A DNA stretch of 64,000 nt. It comes from Verrucomicrobium sp. GTDB lineage: Bacteria; Verrucomicrobiota; Verrucomicrobiia; Methylacidiphilales; GAS474. The stretch is from NCBI GenBank assembly GCA_028283855.1, contig JAPWJX010000003.1, positions 1,302,001-1,366,000 of the forward strand. Direction: 5' to 3'. A program made the translations under genes and the position numbers. Under the pieces are notes generated by a model. The model was not told the origin of the DNA, made no database searches, and saw nothing but the letters and a program-made list of their open reading frames with translations. The number at the start of each line of letters is the position of its first letter. Position 1 is the first letter of the stretch. Shown here one piece after another: positions 25,158 to 34,238 of the stretch.

Positions 25158-26105
25158 ATGAAAGTTGCCGTCGTGACCGGAGCCGCCGGTTTCCTGGGAA
25201 GCCATTTAACCGACCGTCTCCTGGCGGAAGGGTATCGCGTCATCGGCCTGGACGATTACGTCACCGGCAATTCGGTCAACCTGGCCCATCTGGCCAACGA
25301 CCCCCGTTTCCAGTTCCAGGAGCAGGACGTCACCGAGTTCATCGAGATCCCGGGCCAGGTCGATTACGTCTTCCACTTCGCCTCCCCCGCCAGCCCGATC
25401 GATTACCTCCAGGTGCCGATCCCCACGCTGAAAGTCGGCGCCCTGGGCACCCACAACAGCCTGGGCCTGGCCAAGGCGAAGAAGGCTTCCTTCTTCCTGG
25501 CCTCCACCTCCGAGTGCTACGGCGACCCCCTCGTCCACCCGCAGACGGAAGACTACTGGGGCAACGTCAACCCCATCGGGCCGCGCGGCTGCTATGACGA
25601 GGCCAAGCGCTTCGCCGAGGCGATGACGATGGCCTACCACCGCTACCACCACGTCGACACGCACATCGTCCGCATCTTCAACACCTACGGGCCCCGCATG
25701 CGCCTGCAGGACGGCCGCGTCGTCCCCGCCTTCCTGGGGCAGGCCCTCCAGGGGCAGCCGCTCACCGTCTTCGGCGACGGGAGCCAGACCCGCAGCTTCT
25801 GCTACGTCTCCGACCTGATCGACGGCATCTTCCGCCTCTCCCGGGCCGACTACCACGAGCCGGTGAACATCGGCAATCCGCTGGAGCTGACCATCAAGGA
25901 ATTCGCCGAGCGGATCGTCCGCCTCACCGGCACGAAGAGCGCCATCTCCTACCAGCCGCTGCCGACCGACGATCCCAAGCAGCGCCGCCCGGACATCACC
26001 CGCGCCAAGACCCTCCTGGGCTGGGAGCCGAAGGTCGACCTGGAAGCGGGCCTGCGGGAAACCATCGCCTACTTCAAAACCCGCCTTGCGGAGGTCGTTC
26101 CTTAG
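25158..26105 (+). CDS. UDP-glucuronate decarboxylase (UDP-xylose synthase)
   Basis: NAD-dependent SDR enzyme of 315 residues converting UDP-glucuronate to UDP-xylose. It has the [11 protein letters not shown] nucleotide motif, the subfamily signature [34 protein letters not shown] with the catalytic Tyr/Lys, and [10 protein letters not shown]. The C-terminal [19 protein letters not shown] is typical. The start ATG is preceded by an AT-rich leader, and the gene begins a new transcription unit after tRNA-His. The protease gene follows after five bases. Confidence 0.93.
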   Translation: MKVAVVTGAAGFLGSHLTDRLLAEGYRVIGLDDYVTGNSVNLAHLANDPRFQFQEQDVTEFIEIPGQVDYVFHFASPASPIDYLQVPIPTLKVGALGTHNSLGLAKAKKASFFLASTSECYGDPLVHPQTEDYWGNVNPIGPRGCYDEAKRFAEAMTMAYHRYHHVDTHIVRIFNTYGPRMRLQDGRVVPAFLGQALQGQPLTVFGDGSQTRSFCYVSDLIDGIFRLSRADYHEPVNIGNPLELTIKEFAERIVRLTGTKSAISYQPLPTDDPKQRRPDITRAKTLLGWEPKVDLEAGLRETIAYFKTRLAEVVP

Positions 26106-26110
26106 GTGAT

Positions 26111-27904
26111 GTGAAGACGCGCTTTCCCATGCGTGCGGGCGCGGTCCTTTGGACGGCCTTTTTCTTTGTGGCCGCCGGGGTGGGTTTTTTGCAGGCCGCC
26201 CCGGACGCGGCCAACACGCCGCTTTCCCCGGACATCCCGCCGGGCAGCTCCAGCCCCGTCTTCACCGCGCCGGCGGCGCAGAGCGGCCTGGGCGTCGGCG
26301 GCACGCCCGTGCCGGAGAACGAGGGCCACCCCTCCGACGATAAGGAATACTACACGAAGCTCTTCAACCGGGTCCTGGAACTGGTCCGCCGCGACTACGT
26401 CGACGCGGACAAGGCCACCTACCGCAAGCTCGTCTACGCCGCCCTGGCCGGCATGCTCGGCTCCCTCGACCCGCACAGCCAGTTCCTGGAGGAAGAGGAC
26501 TTCGCCATGATGGAGCGGGACACCCACGGCCTCTTCACCGGCCTGGGCCTCATCCTGGGCCTGGACAAGAACAACTCGATGGTCGTCGTCTCCGCATTGG
26601 AGGACACGCCCGCCTCCCGCGCCGGGCTCCTGCCGGGGGACCACATCCTGCGCATCAACGGCGTCTCCACGCAGAAGATGCCCTTCGCCGTCGCCATCCG
26701 CGCCCTGCGCGGCAAGCGCGGGGACCAGGTCCACCTTACCGTCTACCGGCCGCAGTCCTTCCTGGCCAAGGCCACCGACGAGAGCGGCGACAAGACGCCG
26801 GAAGCCTCCCTCAACATCTTCGACGTGACCCTCACGCGGGAACTTCTCCAGGTCGACACGGTGAAGGAAGTCCGCGTCCTGCCCTCCACCGGCCCCAACC
26901 AGCCCCGCATCGGCTACATCCGCATCGAGCAGTTCGCGGAGGACACCGCCGCCGACTTCGCCAAGGCCCTCCAGACCCTCAAAGACCAGGACGTCCAGGC
27001 CCTCGTCCTGGACCTGCGGAACAATCCCGGCGGCGTCCTCCAGGCCGCCGTCGACATCGCGGGCTCCTTCCTGCCGCGGGGCACCGTCATCGTCTCCACC
27101 ACCGGCCGGGCCGCCGCCGCCCGGCACGAGTTCGCCGCGCGCCTGTCCGGGCCGCCCGCCACCTACCCCGTGGCCGTCCTGGTCAACGAATACAGCGCCA
27201 GCGGGCCGGAAATGGTCTCCGGGGCGCTGCAGGACCTGCGCCGCGCCGTCATCGTCGGCCAGCCCACCTTCGGCAAGGGGTCGATGCAGAGCGTCATCAG
27301 CCTGGGGGACAGCGTCGGCATCCGCCTGACCACGGCGAAGTATTACACCCCCAACCACCGCCTCATCAACGAGCGCGGCATCACGCCGGACATCCTGGTC
27401 CCCGTCACCACGCGGGAGCAGCGGGACCTGGTCCTCCTTCACTCCCCCTCGCTCCTCACCCCGGAACAGAAGACGGAGATCGCCAACTTCCGCGACACCC
27501 AGCTGGAGCGCGCCGTCATCGCCCTGCGCGGCGTCCTCCTCCACGACGCGCGCTCCGCGCAGGACGCCGCGCCGCCGATCCCCAAGGCCCTTCCCCCCGC
27601 GCCGGAGCCGGAAGTCGTCTTCCCGGCGATTCCCGTGACGCCTCCGGCCGACGCGTCCGCCGCCCCCGCGCCTTCCCCTGCCGGGACGAACTCCCCCGCC
27701 GCAAACGGCGCGGCATTGCCGCCGCCCCCGTCGCCGGAAATCGTCCTGCCCGCCAAGTCGGCCGCGCCTCCCGCCGCCGCACCGGCCGCCGTGCCGGTGG
27801 AGAATCCCGCGCCCCAGGAAGTCGCCCCGCTGAAGGCCACCCCCGTCCCGGCCAGCGATCCGGCGGCCCCGCCGCTGCCCCAGGGCGGCGACTCCTCCGA
27901 CTGA
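26111..27904 (+). CDS. C-terminal processing peptidase, S41 family
   Basis: Periplasmic serine protease with 597 residues. The GTG start gives a positively charged N-terminus and a signal-like hydrophobic segment ending around residue 35. A PDZ domain lies at about 130-215 (GLGLILGLDKNN, DHILRINGV). The catalytic region carries the Ser in EYSASGPE and the Lys in FGKGSMQS. The last ~100 residues are a Pro/Ala-rich tail of low complexity. The stop overlaps the tsaD ATG (TGATG). Confidence 0.92.
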   Translation: MKTRFPMRAGAVLWTAFFFVAAGVGFLQAAPDAANTPLSPDIPPGSSSPVFTAPAAQSGLGVGGTPVPENEGHPSDDKEYYTKLFNRVLELVRRDYVDADKATYRKLVYAALAGMLGSLDPHSQFLEEEDFAMMERDTHGLFTGLGLILGLDKNNSMVVVSALEDTPASRAGLLPGDHILRINGVSTQKMPFAVAIRALRGKRGDQVHLTVYRPQSFLAKATDESGDKTPEASLNIFDVTLTRELLQVDTVKEVRVLPSTGPNQPRIGYIRIEQFAEDTAADFAKALQTLKDQDVQALVLDLRNNPGGVLQAAVDIAGSFLPRGTVIVSTTGRAAAARHEFAARLSGPPATYPVAVLVNEYSASGPEMVSGALQDLRRAVIVGQPTFGKGSMQSVISLGDSVGIRLTTAKYYTPNHRLINERGITPDILVPVTTREQRDLVLLHSPSLLTPEQKTEIANFRDTQLERAVIALRGVLLHDARSAQDAAPPIPKALPPAPEPEVVFPAIPVTPPADASAAPAPSPAGTNSPAANGAALPPPPSPEIVLPAKSAAPPAAAPAAVPVENPAPQEVAPLKATPVPASDPAAPPLPQGGDSSD

Positions 27905-28941
27905 TGGCCTGGCTCGGCATCGAGACTTCCTGTGACGAGAGCGCGGCCTCCGTCATCGAGGCGTCCGGGCGCTCCCTGCGCATCCTCTCCTCCCTGGTCG
28001 GCTCCCAGGTGGCCCGCCACCGCCCCTACGGCGGCGTGGTGCCGGAAGTCGCCGTGCGGGAACATCTGCGGAATCTCCCCGTCCTGGTCCCCAGCGCGCT
28101 GGAGGAGGCCGGAATCGCCCCCGAGGCGCTGGAGGGAATCGCCGTCACCCAGGGGCCTGGCCTGGCCACCTCCCTCCTGGTCGGCCATGCCTACGCGCGC
28201 GGCCTCGGCCTGCGGCTGGGCCTGCCCGTGCGGGGGATCAACCATTTGGAAGGCCACCTCCTCTCCCCGTTCTTTGACGACGCGGGCGGGGCGGCCTTCC
28301 CGTTCGTCGGCCTGGTGGTCAGCGGCGGGCACACCCTCCTGGTCGAGGCGCGCGGCTGGGGCGATTACGTGCGGCTGGGCGGCACCGTGGACGACGCGGC
28401 GGGGGAAGTCTTCGACAAGGTGGCGCGGCTCCTGGGCCTCGGCTATCCCGGCGGACCGGAGATCGAGGGGATCGCCCGGGAAGGGGACGCCCTCGCGCAT
28501 GACTTCCCGCAGAGCTTCCCGGAGCGGGACAACTTCAACTTCAGCTTCAGCGGGCTGAAGACCTCCGTCCGCTACTTCCTGGAAAAGCACCCGGAGAAGC
28601 TGGCCGACCGCGCCTTCGTCGCCGACGTGGCCGCCTCCTTTCAGCGGGCCGTCGTCGAGGTGCTGATCCGCAAGGCCGTCCGCGCCGCCCGGGCCCGCGG
28701 TGTGAAGGCGGTGGCCATGGCGGGGGGCGTCGCCTGCAACGGCGCGCTCCGCGCCGCGCTGGGAGCGGCGGTGGAAAAGGCGGGTCTGCGCCTCGCCGTC
28801 GCGCCCGCCTCCCTCTGCACGGACAACGCCGCCATGATTGCCGGAATCGCCGCTTTGAAGCAGGCCGCCGGAGCGGTTCCGGACGGGGTGCCGGACGACG
28901 TCGATCCGAACCTCTCTCTCTTCGCTTCCAGGGCCGTGTAA
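27904..28941 (+). CDS. tsaD: tRNA N6-adenosine threonylcarbamoyltransferase
   Basis: Makes the t6A37 modification of ANN-decoding tRNAs with TsaB, TsaC and TsaE; 345 residues. It starts MAWLGIETSCDESAASV, the invariant family opening. The Fe-binding His pair is in NHLEGHLLSPF. VSGGHTLL, GGTVDDAAGEVFDKVAR, FNFSFSGLKTSV and GGVACNGALR are all present. It overlaps the preceding protease gene by one base. Confidence 0.96.
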   Translation: MAWLGIETSCDESAASVIEASGRSLRILSSLVGSQVARHRPYGGVVPEVAVREHLRNLPVLVPSALEEAGIAPEALEGIAVTQGPGLATSLLVGHAYARGLGLRLGLPVRGINHLEGHLLSPFFDDAGGAAFPFVGLVVSGGHTLLVEARGWGDYVRLGGTVDDAAGEVFDKVARLLGLGYPGGPEIEGIAREGDALAHDFPQSFPERDNFNFSFSGLKTSVRYFLEKHPEKLADRAFVADVAASFQRAVVEVLIRKAVRAARARGVKAVAMAGGVACNGALRAALGAAVEKAGLRLAVAPASLCTDNAAMIAGIAALKQAAGAVPDGVPDDVDPNLSLFASRAV

Positions 28942-28983
28942 CGATTCGATGACGCGGCGGTTTTCCGTGGAATAACGGATGAA

Positions 28984-28997
28984 ATAGGCGAATTATA
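28984..28997 (+). promoter_or_regulatory. Conserved AT-rich upstream box, copy 3
   Basis: ATAGGCGAATTATA, 37 bases upstream of the 61-residue orphan gene. It matches 13 of 14 bases with the box before the small gene at 6765. The following TATAAAG could act as a -10-like element. Confidence 0.45.
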
Positions 28998-29003
28998 AAG
29001 CGT

Positions 29004-29035
29004 AGGAAAAAACTACTTACCGAAGGAAAAAACTA
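29004..29035 (+). repeat. Direct repeat of a ribosome-site-like 12-mer
   Basis: AGGAAAAAACTA occurs twice, at 29004-29015 and 29024-29035, separated by eight bases. The second copy runs into the start codon of the small gene and supplies its AGGA ribosome site. The duplication of the site is unusual. Confidence 0.6.
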
Positions 29036-29220
29036 TGAGCGATTGGAATGCCTCCGCGGATCGTGCCATTGGCCAGCAGCTGCGCCTGAACGAAATTCGT
29101 CAGCGTAAGCTCATCGAAATTCCGAAGGGCACGCCTCGTGCCGGGGCCAAGGTGGACGTTCCCGCTCCGACGGTTTCCACCGGCATCGACCCGGACATCC
29201 ATTTCCGGCCGCTCGGCTAG
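29035..29220 (+). CDS. Small orphan protein (61 aa)
   Basis: Unrecognised soluble protein starting MSDWNASADRAIGQQLRLNE, with a charged helical first half and a Pro/Thr-rich second half ending DIHFRPLG. There is a good AGGA ribosome site (duplicated upstream) and an AT-rich promoter-like region with the shared box. It is monocistronic: the next gene (bioD) is convergent, its stop starting two bases on. Confidence 0.6.
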   Translation: MSDWNASADRAIGQQLRLNEIRQRKLIEIPKGTPRAGAKVDVPAPTVSTGIDPDIHFRPLG

Positions 29221-29221
29221 T

Positions 29222-29866
29222 TCACTCTCCCGCCAGCCATGGCGCGCCCCGGTCCGGGAGCGCTCCGTGCGCGGCGATTTCGACGACGGGCAGCCCCGTC
29301 CACTCCCGCAGCGCCGCGCCGTTCGTCCGCGCGGCCAGATCCCCCTCCGGCGAAAGGTGGTGGTTCAGCACCACGCCCGCCACGTCCAGCCCGCTTTTCC
29401 CCACGCTTTCGATCGTCAACAGGACGTGATTGAGCGTCCCCAGGCCGCCGTGGCCCACGATGACCACCGGCAGGCCGAGTTCCTTGGCCCAATCGGCCAC
29501 GGTCCGCTTTTTTTCCAGCGGCACCAGCCAGCCGCCCACGCCCTCCACCGCCACGTGGGAAAAGCGCGCCCGCGCGGCGGCGATCGAGGCGCCGATCGCG
29601 TCGTAGTCGATCCGGCCCGTTTCCTTCGGCTGGAGGGAGGCGACCCAGGGGGAGAGCGGAAGGTCGAAGACACACGGATTGATCGCGTCGAGGGAAAGGG
29701 CGTCCTGCGCGGCGGCTTGGAGCTCTTTGGCGTCGTCCCGGTCGCCCGCGCTGATCGGCTTGAGGCCCACCGCGCTCACGCCCCGGGCGCGCCAGTGGCG
29801 GACCCATTGGGTGGTGAAGCGGGTCTTCCCCACGCCGGTGCCGGTGCCCGTGACGAAGAGCTGCAC
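29222..29866 (-). CDS. bioD: Dethiobiotin synthetase
   Basis: ATP-dependent carboxylation of 7,8-diaminopelargonate in biotin synthesis; 214 residues. The start is a GTG giving VQLFVTGTGTGVGKTRFTTQ, with the P-loop at about residues 6-14. KPISAGD, the VEGVGGWLVPL segment and GHGGLGTLNH match the family. The frame continues upstream into the GYF_2 gene but that is not BioD sequence. No other biotin genes are in the window. The gap to the upstream GYF_2 gene is only seven bases, so they are probably cotranscribed. Confidence 0.92.
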   Translation of the reverse strand: MQLFVTGTGTGVGKTRFTTQWVRHWRARGVSAVGLKPISAGDRDDAKELQAAAQDALSLDAINPCVFDLPLSPWVASLQPKETGRIDYDAIGASIAAARARFSHVAVEGVGGWLVPLEKKRTVADWAKELGLPVVIVGHGGLGTLNHVLLTIESVGKSGLDVAGVVLNHHLSPEGDLAARTNGAALREWTGLPVVEIAAHGALPDRGAPWLAGE

Positions 29867-29873
29867 GGGGCCC

Positions 29874-30926
29874 CTATTCCAAGCCCTTGGCCCGCAGCCG
29901 CCGCCGCGCGTCGAAGACGTAGAGCGTGAAGTAGGCGACGAGGAATGGCGCCAAAAGCGCGGTGCCGCCATAGACCAGGGCCTGGGAGACGAGCGTGCCG
30001 TGCGGCCATTTCTCCGCCATTTGGGCGACGTCCCCCACGATGAGAAGAGCCAAAAACCACGGGAAGATCCCCGCCACCAACCGCAGGTCTCCGCCGGAAA
30101 AGAGGCCATCCTTTCCGCTAAAGCGGACCAAATCCCCGGCCCGGCGCAGGGCAAAGAGGCCGCTCCACTTCTCCAAGATTACCACCTGCGGGACAATGAG
30201 GTAGCGCACGGCCAGAAGCAGGGCGGGATAGGCCACGACCGTGGCGAGGGCAAAGGCCAGCGGGCGCAGCCAGCCCATGCTTCCCCTGGCAAACGTGATA
30301 AAAACGCCGACCAAGAGAATCCAGGAGGAAAGAACGCAGGCGCGCAGGAACTGCGTCCAGAGAAGGGCGCCCAGCCGCCCGCGCAGGGCGCGGAAGGCTT
30401 CCCTCACGGAGGCCCGGCCCGTCCGGTCGAGCGCGCCGTAGTAGGCGGTAAGGACCGCCTCCCCCGCGACCAGGACGGCCACGGCCAGCGCGACGAGGGC
30501 CCAGGCCTTGCCGGAATGCATCCACGGGGGAGGCTCGCCGTTCGTTTGCAGGGGGGTGGGGAAGAAGTGGTTGAAGACCTGAACCGGCAGCTGCATGAGC
30601 AGGGCCAGCGGGCAGACCGCCCAAAAGCCGTGGCGATAGAGTTCCCATGCGCGGGAGAGAAGGGAGGTGGCGGACTCGCCCACCGCCGGCGGTTCCTCCC
30701 ACGCGGCGGGTTCGGATTCCGGTTCAGGTTCGGGAGCGGCGGGCGGCTCCGGCGCGGGGGCGGGCACTTCGGCGAAGGTGAGGAAAGGCCCCTCCTGCGG
30801 GGTGCCTTCCACGCGCAGACGGCTGGAGTCCGCCAGCTTTCCTTCAGCCCGCCAGCGGAGGAGCGTTGCATACGGCACGGGTCCGTACATGTGTCCGTCC
30901 GGGGCGTGATAAAGGTAGCGTGGCAT
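29874..30926 (-). CDS. GYF_2 (DUF4339) domain membrane protein
   Basis: A 350-residue protein starting MPRYLYHAPDGHMYGPV. Residues 1-50 form a GYF_2/DUF4339 domain (GPVPYATLLRWRAEGKL). A Pro/Glu-rich linker (about 52-85) follows, then a membrane domain with five or six helices and a final basic tail. The GYF_2 part is a presumed peptide-binding module and the membrane part resembles no enzyme I know. It lies upstream of bioD on the minus strand. Confidence 0.75.
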   Translation of the reverse strand: MPRYLYHAPDGHMYGPVPYATLLRWRAEGKLADSSRLRVEGTPQEGPFLTFAEVPAPAPEPPAAPEPEPESEPAAWEEPPAVGESATSLLSRAWELYRHGFWAVCPLALLMQLPVQVFNHFFPTPLQTNGEPPPWMHSGKAWALVALAVAVLVAGEAVLTAYYGALDRTGRASVREAFRALRGRLGALLWTQFLRACVLSSWILLVGVFITFARGSMGWLRPLAFALATVVAYPALLLAVRYLIVPQVVILEKWSGLFALRRAGDLVRFSGKDGLFSGGDLRLVAGIFPWFLALLIVGDVAQMAEKWPHGTLVSQALVYGGTALLAPFLVAYFTLYVFDARRRLRAKGLE

Positions 30927-31030
30927 GGGAGGGGGTTATTTTAGCGCCTGGACAGGGGCGGAGCGCAATTCCGAACAAAAAAACATTGCGCGAAAGGCCC
31001 GTGTTTGGAAAATGACCCTTTCACACATTT

Positions 31031-31264
31031 ATGGCCACGCTTACCGACAAATACGCCGAGAACGTCGCCGGCAAATACTACGTCGACACCCAGTGCATCG
31101 ACTGCGACCTCTGCCGCGAGACGGCCCCCAGCAATTTCACCCGCCAGGATGACGGCGGCTACTCCTACGTCTACAAGCAGCCCTCGACCCCCGAGGAAGA
31201 GACCGCCTGCAAAGAGGCCAAGGAAGGCTGCCCCGTCGAGGCCATCGGCGACGACGGCGCCTAA
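31031..31264 (+). CDS. Single-cluster ferredoxin
   Basis: A 77-residue electron carrier with one 4Fe-4S cluster: C-I-D-C-D-L-C near residues 22-28 and a distal C-P in EGCPVEAIG. The second cluster-binding motif of bacterial 2x[4Fe-4S] ferredoxins is missing. The length and acidic character fit the small Fer4 family. It is monocistronic, with a strong terminator 27 bases after its stop. Redox partner unknown. Confidence 0.88.
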   Translation: MATLTDKYAENVAGKYYVDTQCIDCDLCRETAPSNFTRQDDGGYSYVYKQPSTPEEETACKEAKEGCPVEAIGDDGA

Positions 31265-31290
31265 GCCTTCTTCCATCCCCGTAAAACGAC

Positions 31291-31324
31291 GAAGCCCGAG
31301 TGTTTACTCGGGCTTCGCTTTTTT
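31291..31324. terminator. Intrinsic terminator after the ferredoxin gene
   Basis: GAAGCCCGAGT-GTTT-ACTCGGGCTTC forms a perfect 11-bp stem followed by GCTTTTTTT on the plus strand. It overlaps the last codons of the convergent kinase gene. It should stop ferredoxin transcripts. It may also help on the minus strand, though the T-run there is poor. Confidence 0.85.
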
Positions 31325-32257
31325 CCAGTAGGCGATCTTCGCCAGCGCCAGCGCCTCCAATAGTTCCTCATAGGAGCCGAAGCGGTCTTCCGGCCGCCGT
31401 TGCAGGGCCCGGTCGATGATCGCCGCCGTCTCTTCCGAGACGTGCGGAGCCACGCTCCGCAGCGGCGGCGGCGGGCCTTCGCCGCCTTCTTCATAGCGCC
31501 GCGCCACCTTTTCCAAATCCTGCTCCAAATGGGGCGCGCGTCCCGTCAGGGCGTGAAAGAGCGTCGCCCCCAGGCTGTAGATGTCGCTGGCGAAGCCCTC
31601 CGGCGCCCGTTCCAGCCGTTCCGGCGGCAGGTAGCCGGCGGTGCCCCAGACCTCCCCGGCGTTTTCCTGCGGGGCCAGGGAGGGGAGGCAGAGGCCGAAG
31701 TCGACCAGCTTCGGATGGCCGACGGGGGAGAAGAGAATGTTGGCGGGCTTGATGTCGCGGTGGACCAGGCCTTGCGCGTAGGCCTTTTTCAACCCGGAGG
31801 CGATGCCCCGGCCCAGGTCGAGCGCCTCGGCCTCCCCCATCGGCCCGTGCGCGGCGATCCGCTGCTCCAGGTTGCCGCCCTGGAGGAACTCCGTCGCCAG
31901 GTAGACGAGGGAGTCGTGCTGCCCGGAATCGAGGAATTCCACGATGTTCGGGTGGTGGAGGGAGAGGAGCGTCTCCGCTTCCTGGAGGAGGTTTTCCTGG
32001 AAGCCGGGGGTGTTCAGATGGCCGCGGTGGATGATCTTCAGCGCCACCCAGCGCCGGGCGGGCGGGTCGAAGGCCAGGTAGACGGTGGCCATGCCGCCGG
32101 CGCCCAGCTTTTGCTCCACCAGGTAACGGCCAAAGGGGACGCGGTGGACAAAGGAAGTGCCGCATTGCGGGCAGATCATCTCCGTGCCGGGCGGCACCGC
32201 CTCCGCGGACATCGCCCCGCAGGAGGGGCAGGCGGGGACGGCGGCGGAAGGGTCCAT
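31304..32257 (-). CDS. Serine/threonine protein kinase with N-terminal zinc ribbon
   Basis: Hanks-type kinase of 317 residues. Residues 1-40 hold two Cys pairs (CPSCG, CPQCG) forming a zinc ribbon. The kinase domain has glycine loop LGAGGMATVY, ALK lysine, HRDIKPAN catalytic loop, DFG, and an APE-like PPERLE. No membrane segment or sensor domain follows, unlike typical PknB, so it is a cytoplasmic kinase. It is monocistronic. Confidence 0.9.
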   Translation of the reverse strand: MDPSAAVPACPSCGAMSAEAVPPGTEMICPQCGTSFVHRVPFGRYLVEQKLGAGGMATVYLAFDPPARRWVALKIIHRGHLNTPGFQENLLQEAETLLSLHHPNIVEFLDSGQHDSLVYLATEFLQGGNLEQRIAAHGPMGEAEALDLGRGIASGLKKAYAQGLVHRDIKPANILFSPVGHPKLVDFGLCLPSLAPQENAGEVWGTAGYLPPERLERAPEGFASDIYSLGATLFHALTGRAPHLEQDLEKVARRYEEGGEGPPPPLRSVAPHVSEETAAIIDRALQRRPEDRFGSYEELLEALALAKIAYWKKAKPE

Positions 32258-32346
32258 GGATTTATTACTAATCGACTGGCCGGGAAAAGCAAAAGAGAAG
32301 AAGGCTCGCCCGCGCCGCGCGGCGGTGGTCCAATGGGGGCGCCTCT

Positions 32347-33294
32347 ATGCATTTTTCCGCCGAAGATCTCATCCCTCACCGGGACCGCCGCCTCGACCAA
32401 TTTCTGGCCGAGGTTCTGAACCGTTCCCGCGCCGCCGTCCAGACCGCCATCGAGGCGGGCGGCGTCACCGTCACCCCGGGCAAGGGCCCCGGGACGAAGG
32501 CCTCCTACCGCCTGCGGGCGGGGGACGCCGTCGACGTGCGGGAGGAAACCCTGGAACGCCCCGTTTCCGAGGCGCCGCCGGAGGGGGAAGCGATGCCCCT
32601 CTCCATCCTCTTCGAGGACGAGGCCCTCCTGGTCCTGGACAAGCCGCCCGGCCTGGTCGTCCATCCGGCGGCGGGCCACGATTCCGGCACCCTGGTCAAC
32701 GCGCTGGTCCACCACTGCGGCCCGGCCTTGGCCTCCCGGGGCGGGGCGACGCGCCTCGGCATCGTCCACCGGCTCGACAAGGAAACCAGCGGCGTCATCG
32801 TCGTGGCCAAGAGCGACCTGGCCCATGAGCGCCTGGCCTCCCAGTTCGCCGCACGCACCGTGCGGAAGGTCTACCAGGCCCTTTGCCGGGGCCACTTCCG
32901 GCGGCCTAACGGGCACTGCCACGGCTCCATCGGGCGGCACCCCGTCCAGCGGCAAAAGATGGCCGTCATCCCCAAGGGGAAGCCCTCCACCACCGCGCGG
33001 GAAGCCCACACGGAATACCGCGTCCTGAAGCAGGGGAAGTCGGGCGCCCTCGTCGAGTGCCTTCTCCACACCGGGCGCACCCACCAGATCCGCGTCCACC
33101 TGGCCCACTTGGGCCATCCCGTCATCGGCGACATCGTCTACGGGCGGGACCGCACCGCGTGGAAAAACCAAATCGCCCGCCGCCAGATGCTCCACGCCCA
33201 CCGGCTGGGCCTGCGGCATCCCCTGACCGGGAAAGAGATTGAATTCGAGGCCCCGCTTCCCGAGGATTTTTCCTCCCTTTTGGCCTTTCTATGA
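32347..33294 (+). CDS. RluA/RluD-family pseudouridine synthase
   Basis: Isomerises uridine in 23S rRNA or tRNA; 315 residues. An N-terminal S4 RNA-binding domain (RRLDQFLAEVLN, about 14-75) is followed by the catalytic domain with HRLDKETSGV containing the catalytic Asp. The C-terminal GRTHQIRVHLAHLGHPVIGD motif is present. RluD is the likeliest subtype given length and S4 domain. Its stop overlaps the next gene (ATGA). Confidence 0.92.
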   Translation: MHFSAEDLIPHRDRRLDQFLAEVLNRSRAAVQTAIEAGGVTVTPGKGPGTKASYRLRAGDAVDVREETLERPVSEAPPEGEAMPLSILFEDEALLVLDKPPGLVVHPAAGHDSGTLVNALVHHCGPALASRGGATRLGIVHRLDKETSGVIVVAKSDLAHERLASQFAARTVRKVYQALCRGHFRRPNGHCHGSIGRHPVQRQKMAVIPKGKPSTTAREAHTEYRVLKQGKSGALVECLLHTGRTHQIRVHLAHLGHPVIGDIVYGRDRTAWKNQIARRQMLHAHRLGLRHPLTGKEIEFEAPLPEDFSSLLAFL

Positions 33295-34220
33295 ATCCCG
33301 ACTCCAAGATCCGGTTCCGCGAGGCCCTGGGCCGCTACGTCGAGATCCTCAAGCGGGAGGGCGTGAGCCAGGTGCCTCTGGACCGCCGGGCCCGCCAGGC
33401 CCTGGGCCGCCGCCGCGCCCCGGCTCCCGCCGCCGCGCCGGCCCCGCGCCCGGTCCGGGAGAGCGGGCCGGTACCTTCCCCCGCGAAGGCCTCCACCCCC
33501 GTCTCCGCGCCAAAGGCCGCCGTCACCATGCCCCTTTCCGCGGAGGCGGACGCCCCCGCCGCGGCGATCGCGCCGGAGCCAGTCCCCGCCGGGAGCAAGG
33601 CGGAGCGGCTGGCCGTCATCTCCGCCCGCGCGCGGGAATGCCAGCGGTGCCCGCACCTGGCCGCCTTCCGGACGAACGTCGTCGTCGGGGAGGGGAATCC
33701 CGACGCCAAACTCATGTTCGTCGGCGAAGCCCCCGGCGCGGACGAGGACAAGAGCGGCCGCCCCTTCGTGGGCCGGGCCGGGCAGCTCCTCAACAAGATG
33801 ATCGAGGCCATGGGCCTCACCCGGGAAGACGTCTACATCGGCAACATCCTCAAGTGCCGCCCGGACATGCCCGCGGGCGCGCCGGGCAACCGCAAGCCCA
33901 CCCCGGCGGAGATGAAGACCTGCATGCCCTACATCCTGGCGCAGATCGAAATCATCGAGCCGACCGTCATCGTCGCCCTGGGGGCCACCGCGCTGGAATC
34001 CCTCCTGGACACCAAGCTCCCCATCAGCAAGCTGCGGGGGAAATTCGTCGATTTCCGCGGCATCCAGATGATGCCCACCTTCCACCCTTCCTACCTCCTC
34101 CATAACCCGACCAACGAGACGAAGCGGAAGGTCTGGGAAGACCTCCTCCAGGTCATGGAGACCCTGAAGATGCCGATCAACGAGAAGCAGCGGGGCTTTT
34201 TCCTCGGTGCCGGCCGTTGA
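33291..34220 (+). CDS. Uracil-DNA glycosylase, family 4 (Fe-S)
   Basis: Removes uracil from DNA; 309 residues. The catalytic region starts near residue 103 with the cluster cysteines CQRC, then VGEAPGADEDKSGRPFVGRAG, a CRP...C pair and MMPTFHPSYLLHNP. The first ~100 residues are a short helix plus a long Ala/Pro linker not needed for the fold. It is coupled to the pseudouridine synthase. Confidence 0.92.
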   Translation: MNPDSKIRFREALGRYVEILKREGVSQVPLDRRARQALGRRRAPAPAAAPAPRPVRESGPVPSPAKASTPVSAPKAAVTMPLSAEADAPAAAIAPEPVPAGSKAERLAVISARARECQRCPHLAAFRTNVVVGEGNPDAKLMFVGEAPGADEDKSGRPFVGRAGQLLNKMIEAMGLTREDVYIGNILKCRPDMPAGAPGNRKPTPAEMKTCMPYILAQIEIIEPTVIVALGATALESLLDTKLPISKLRGKFVDFRGIQMMPTFHPSYLLHNPTNETKRKVWEDLLQVMETLKMPINEKQRGFFLGAGR

Positions 34221-34238
34221 GCCTGCTACGCTTCCCTC

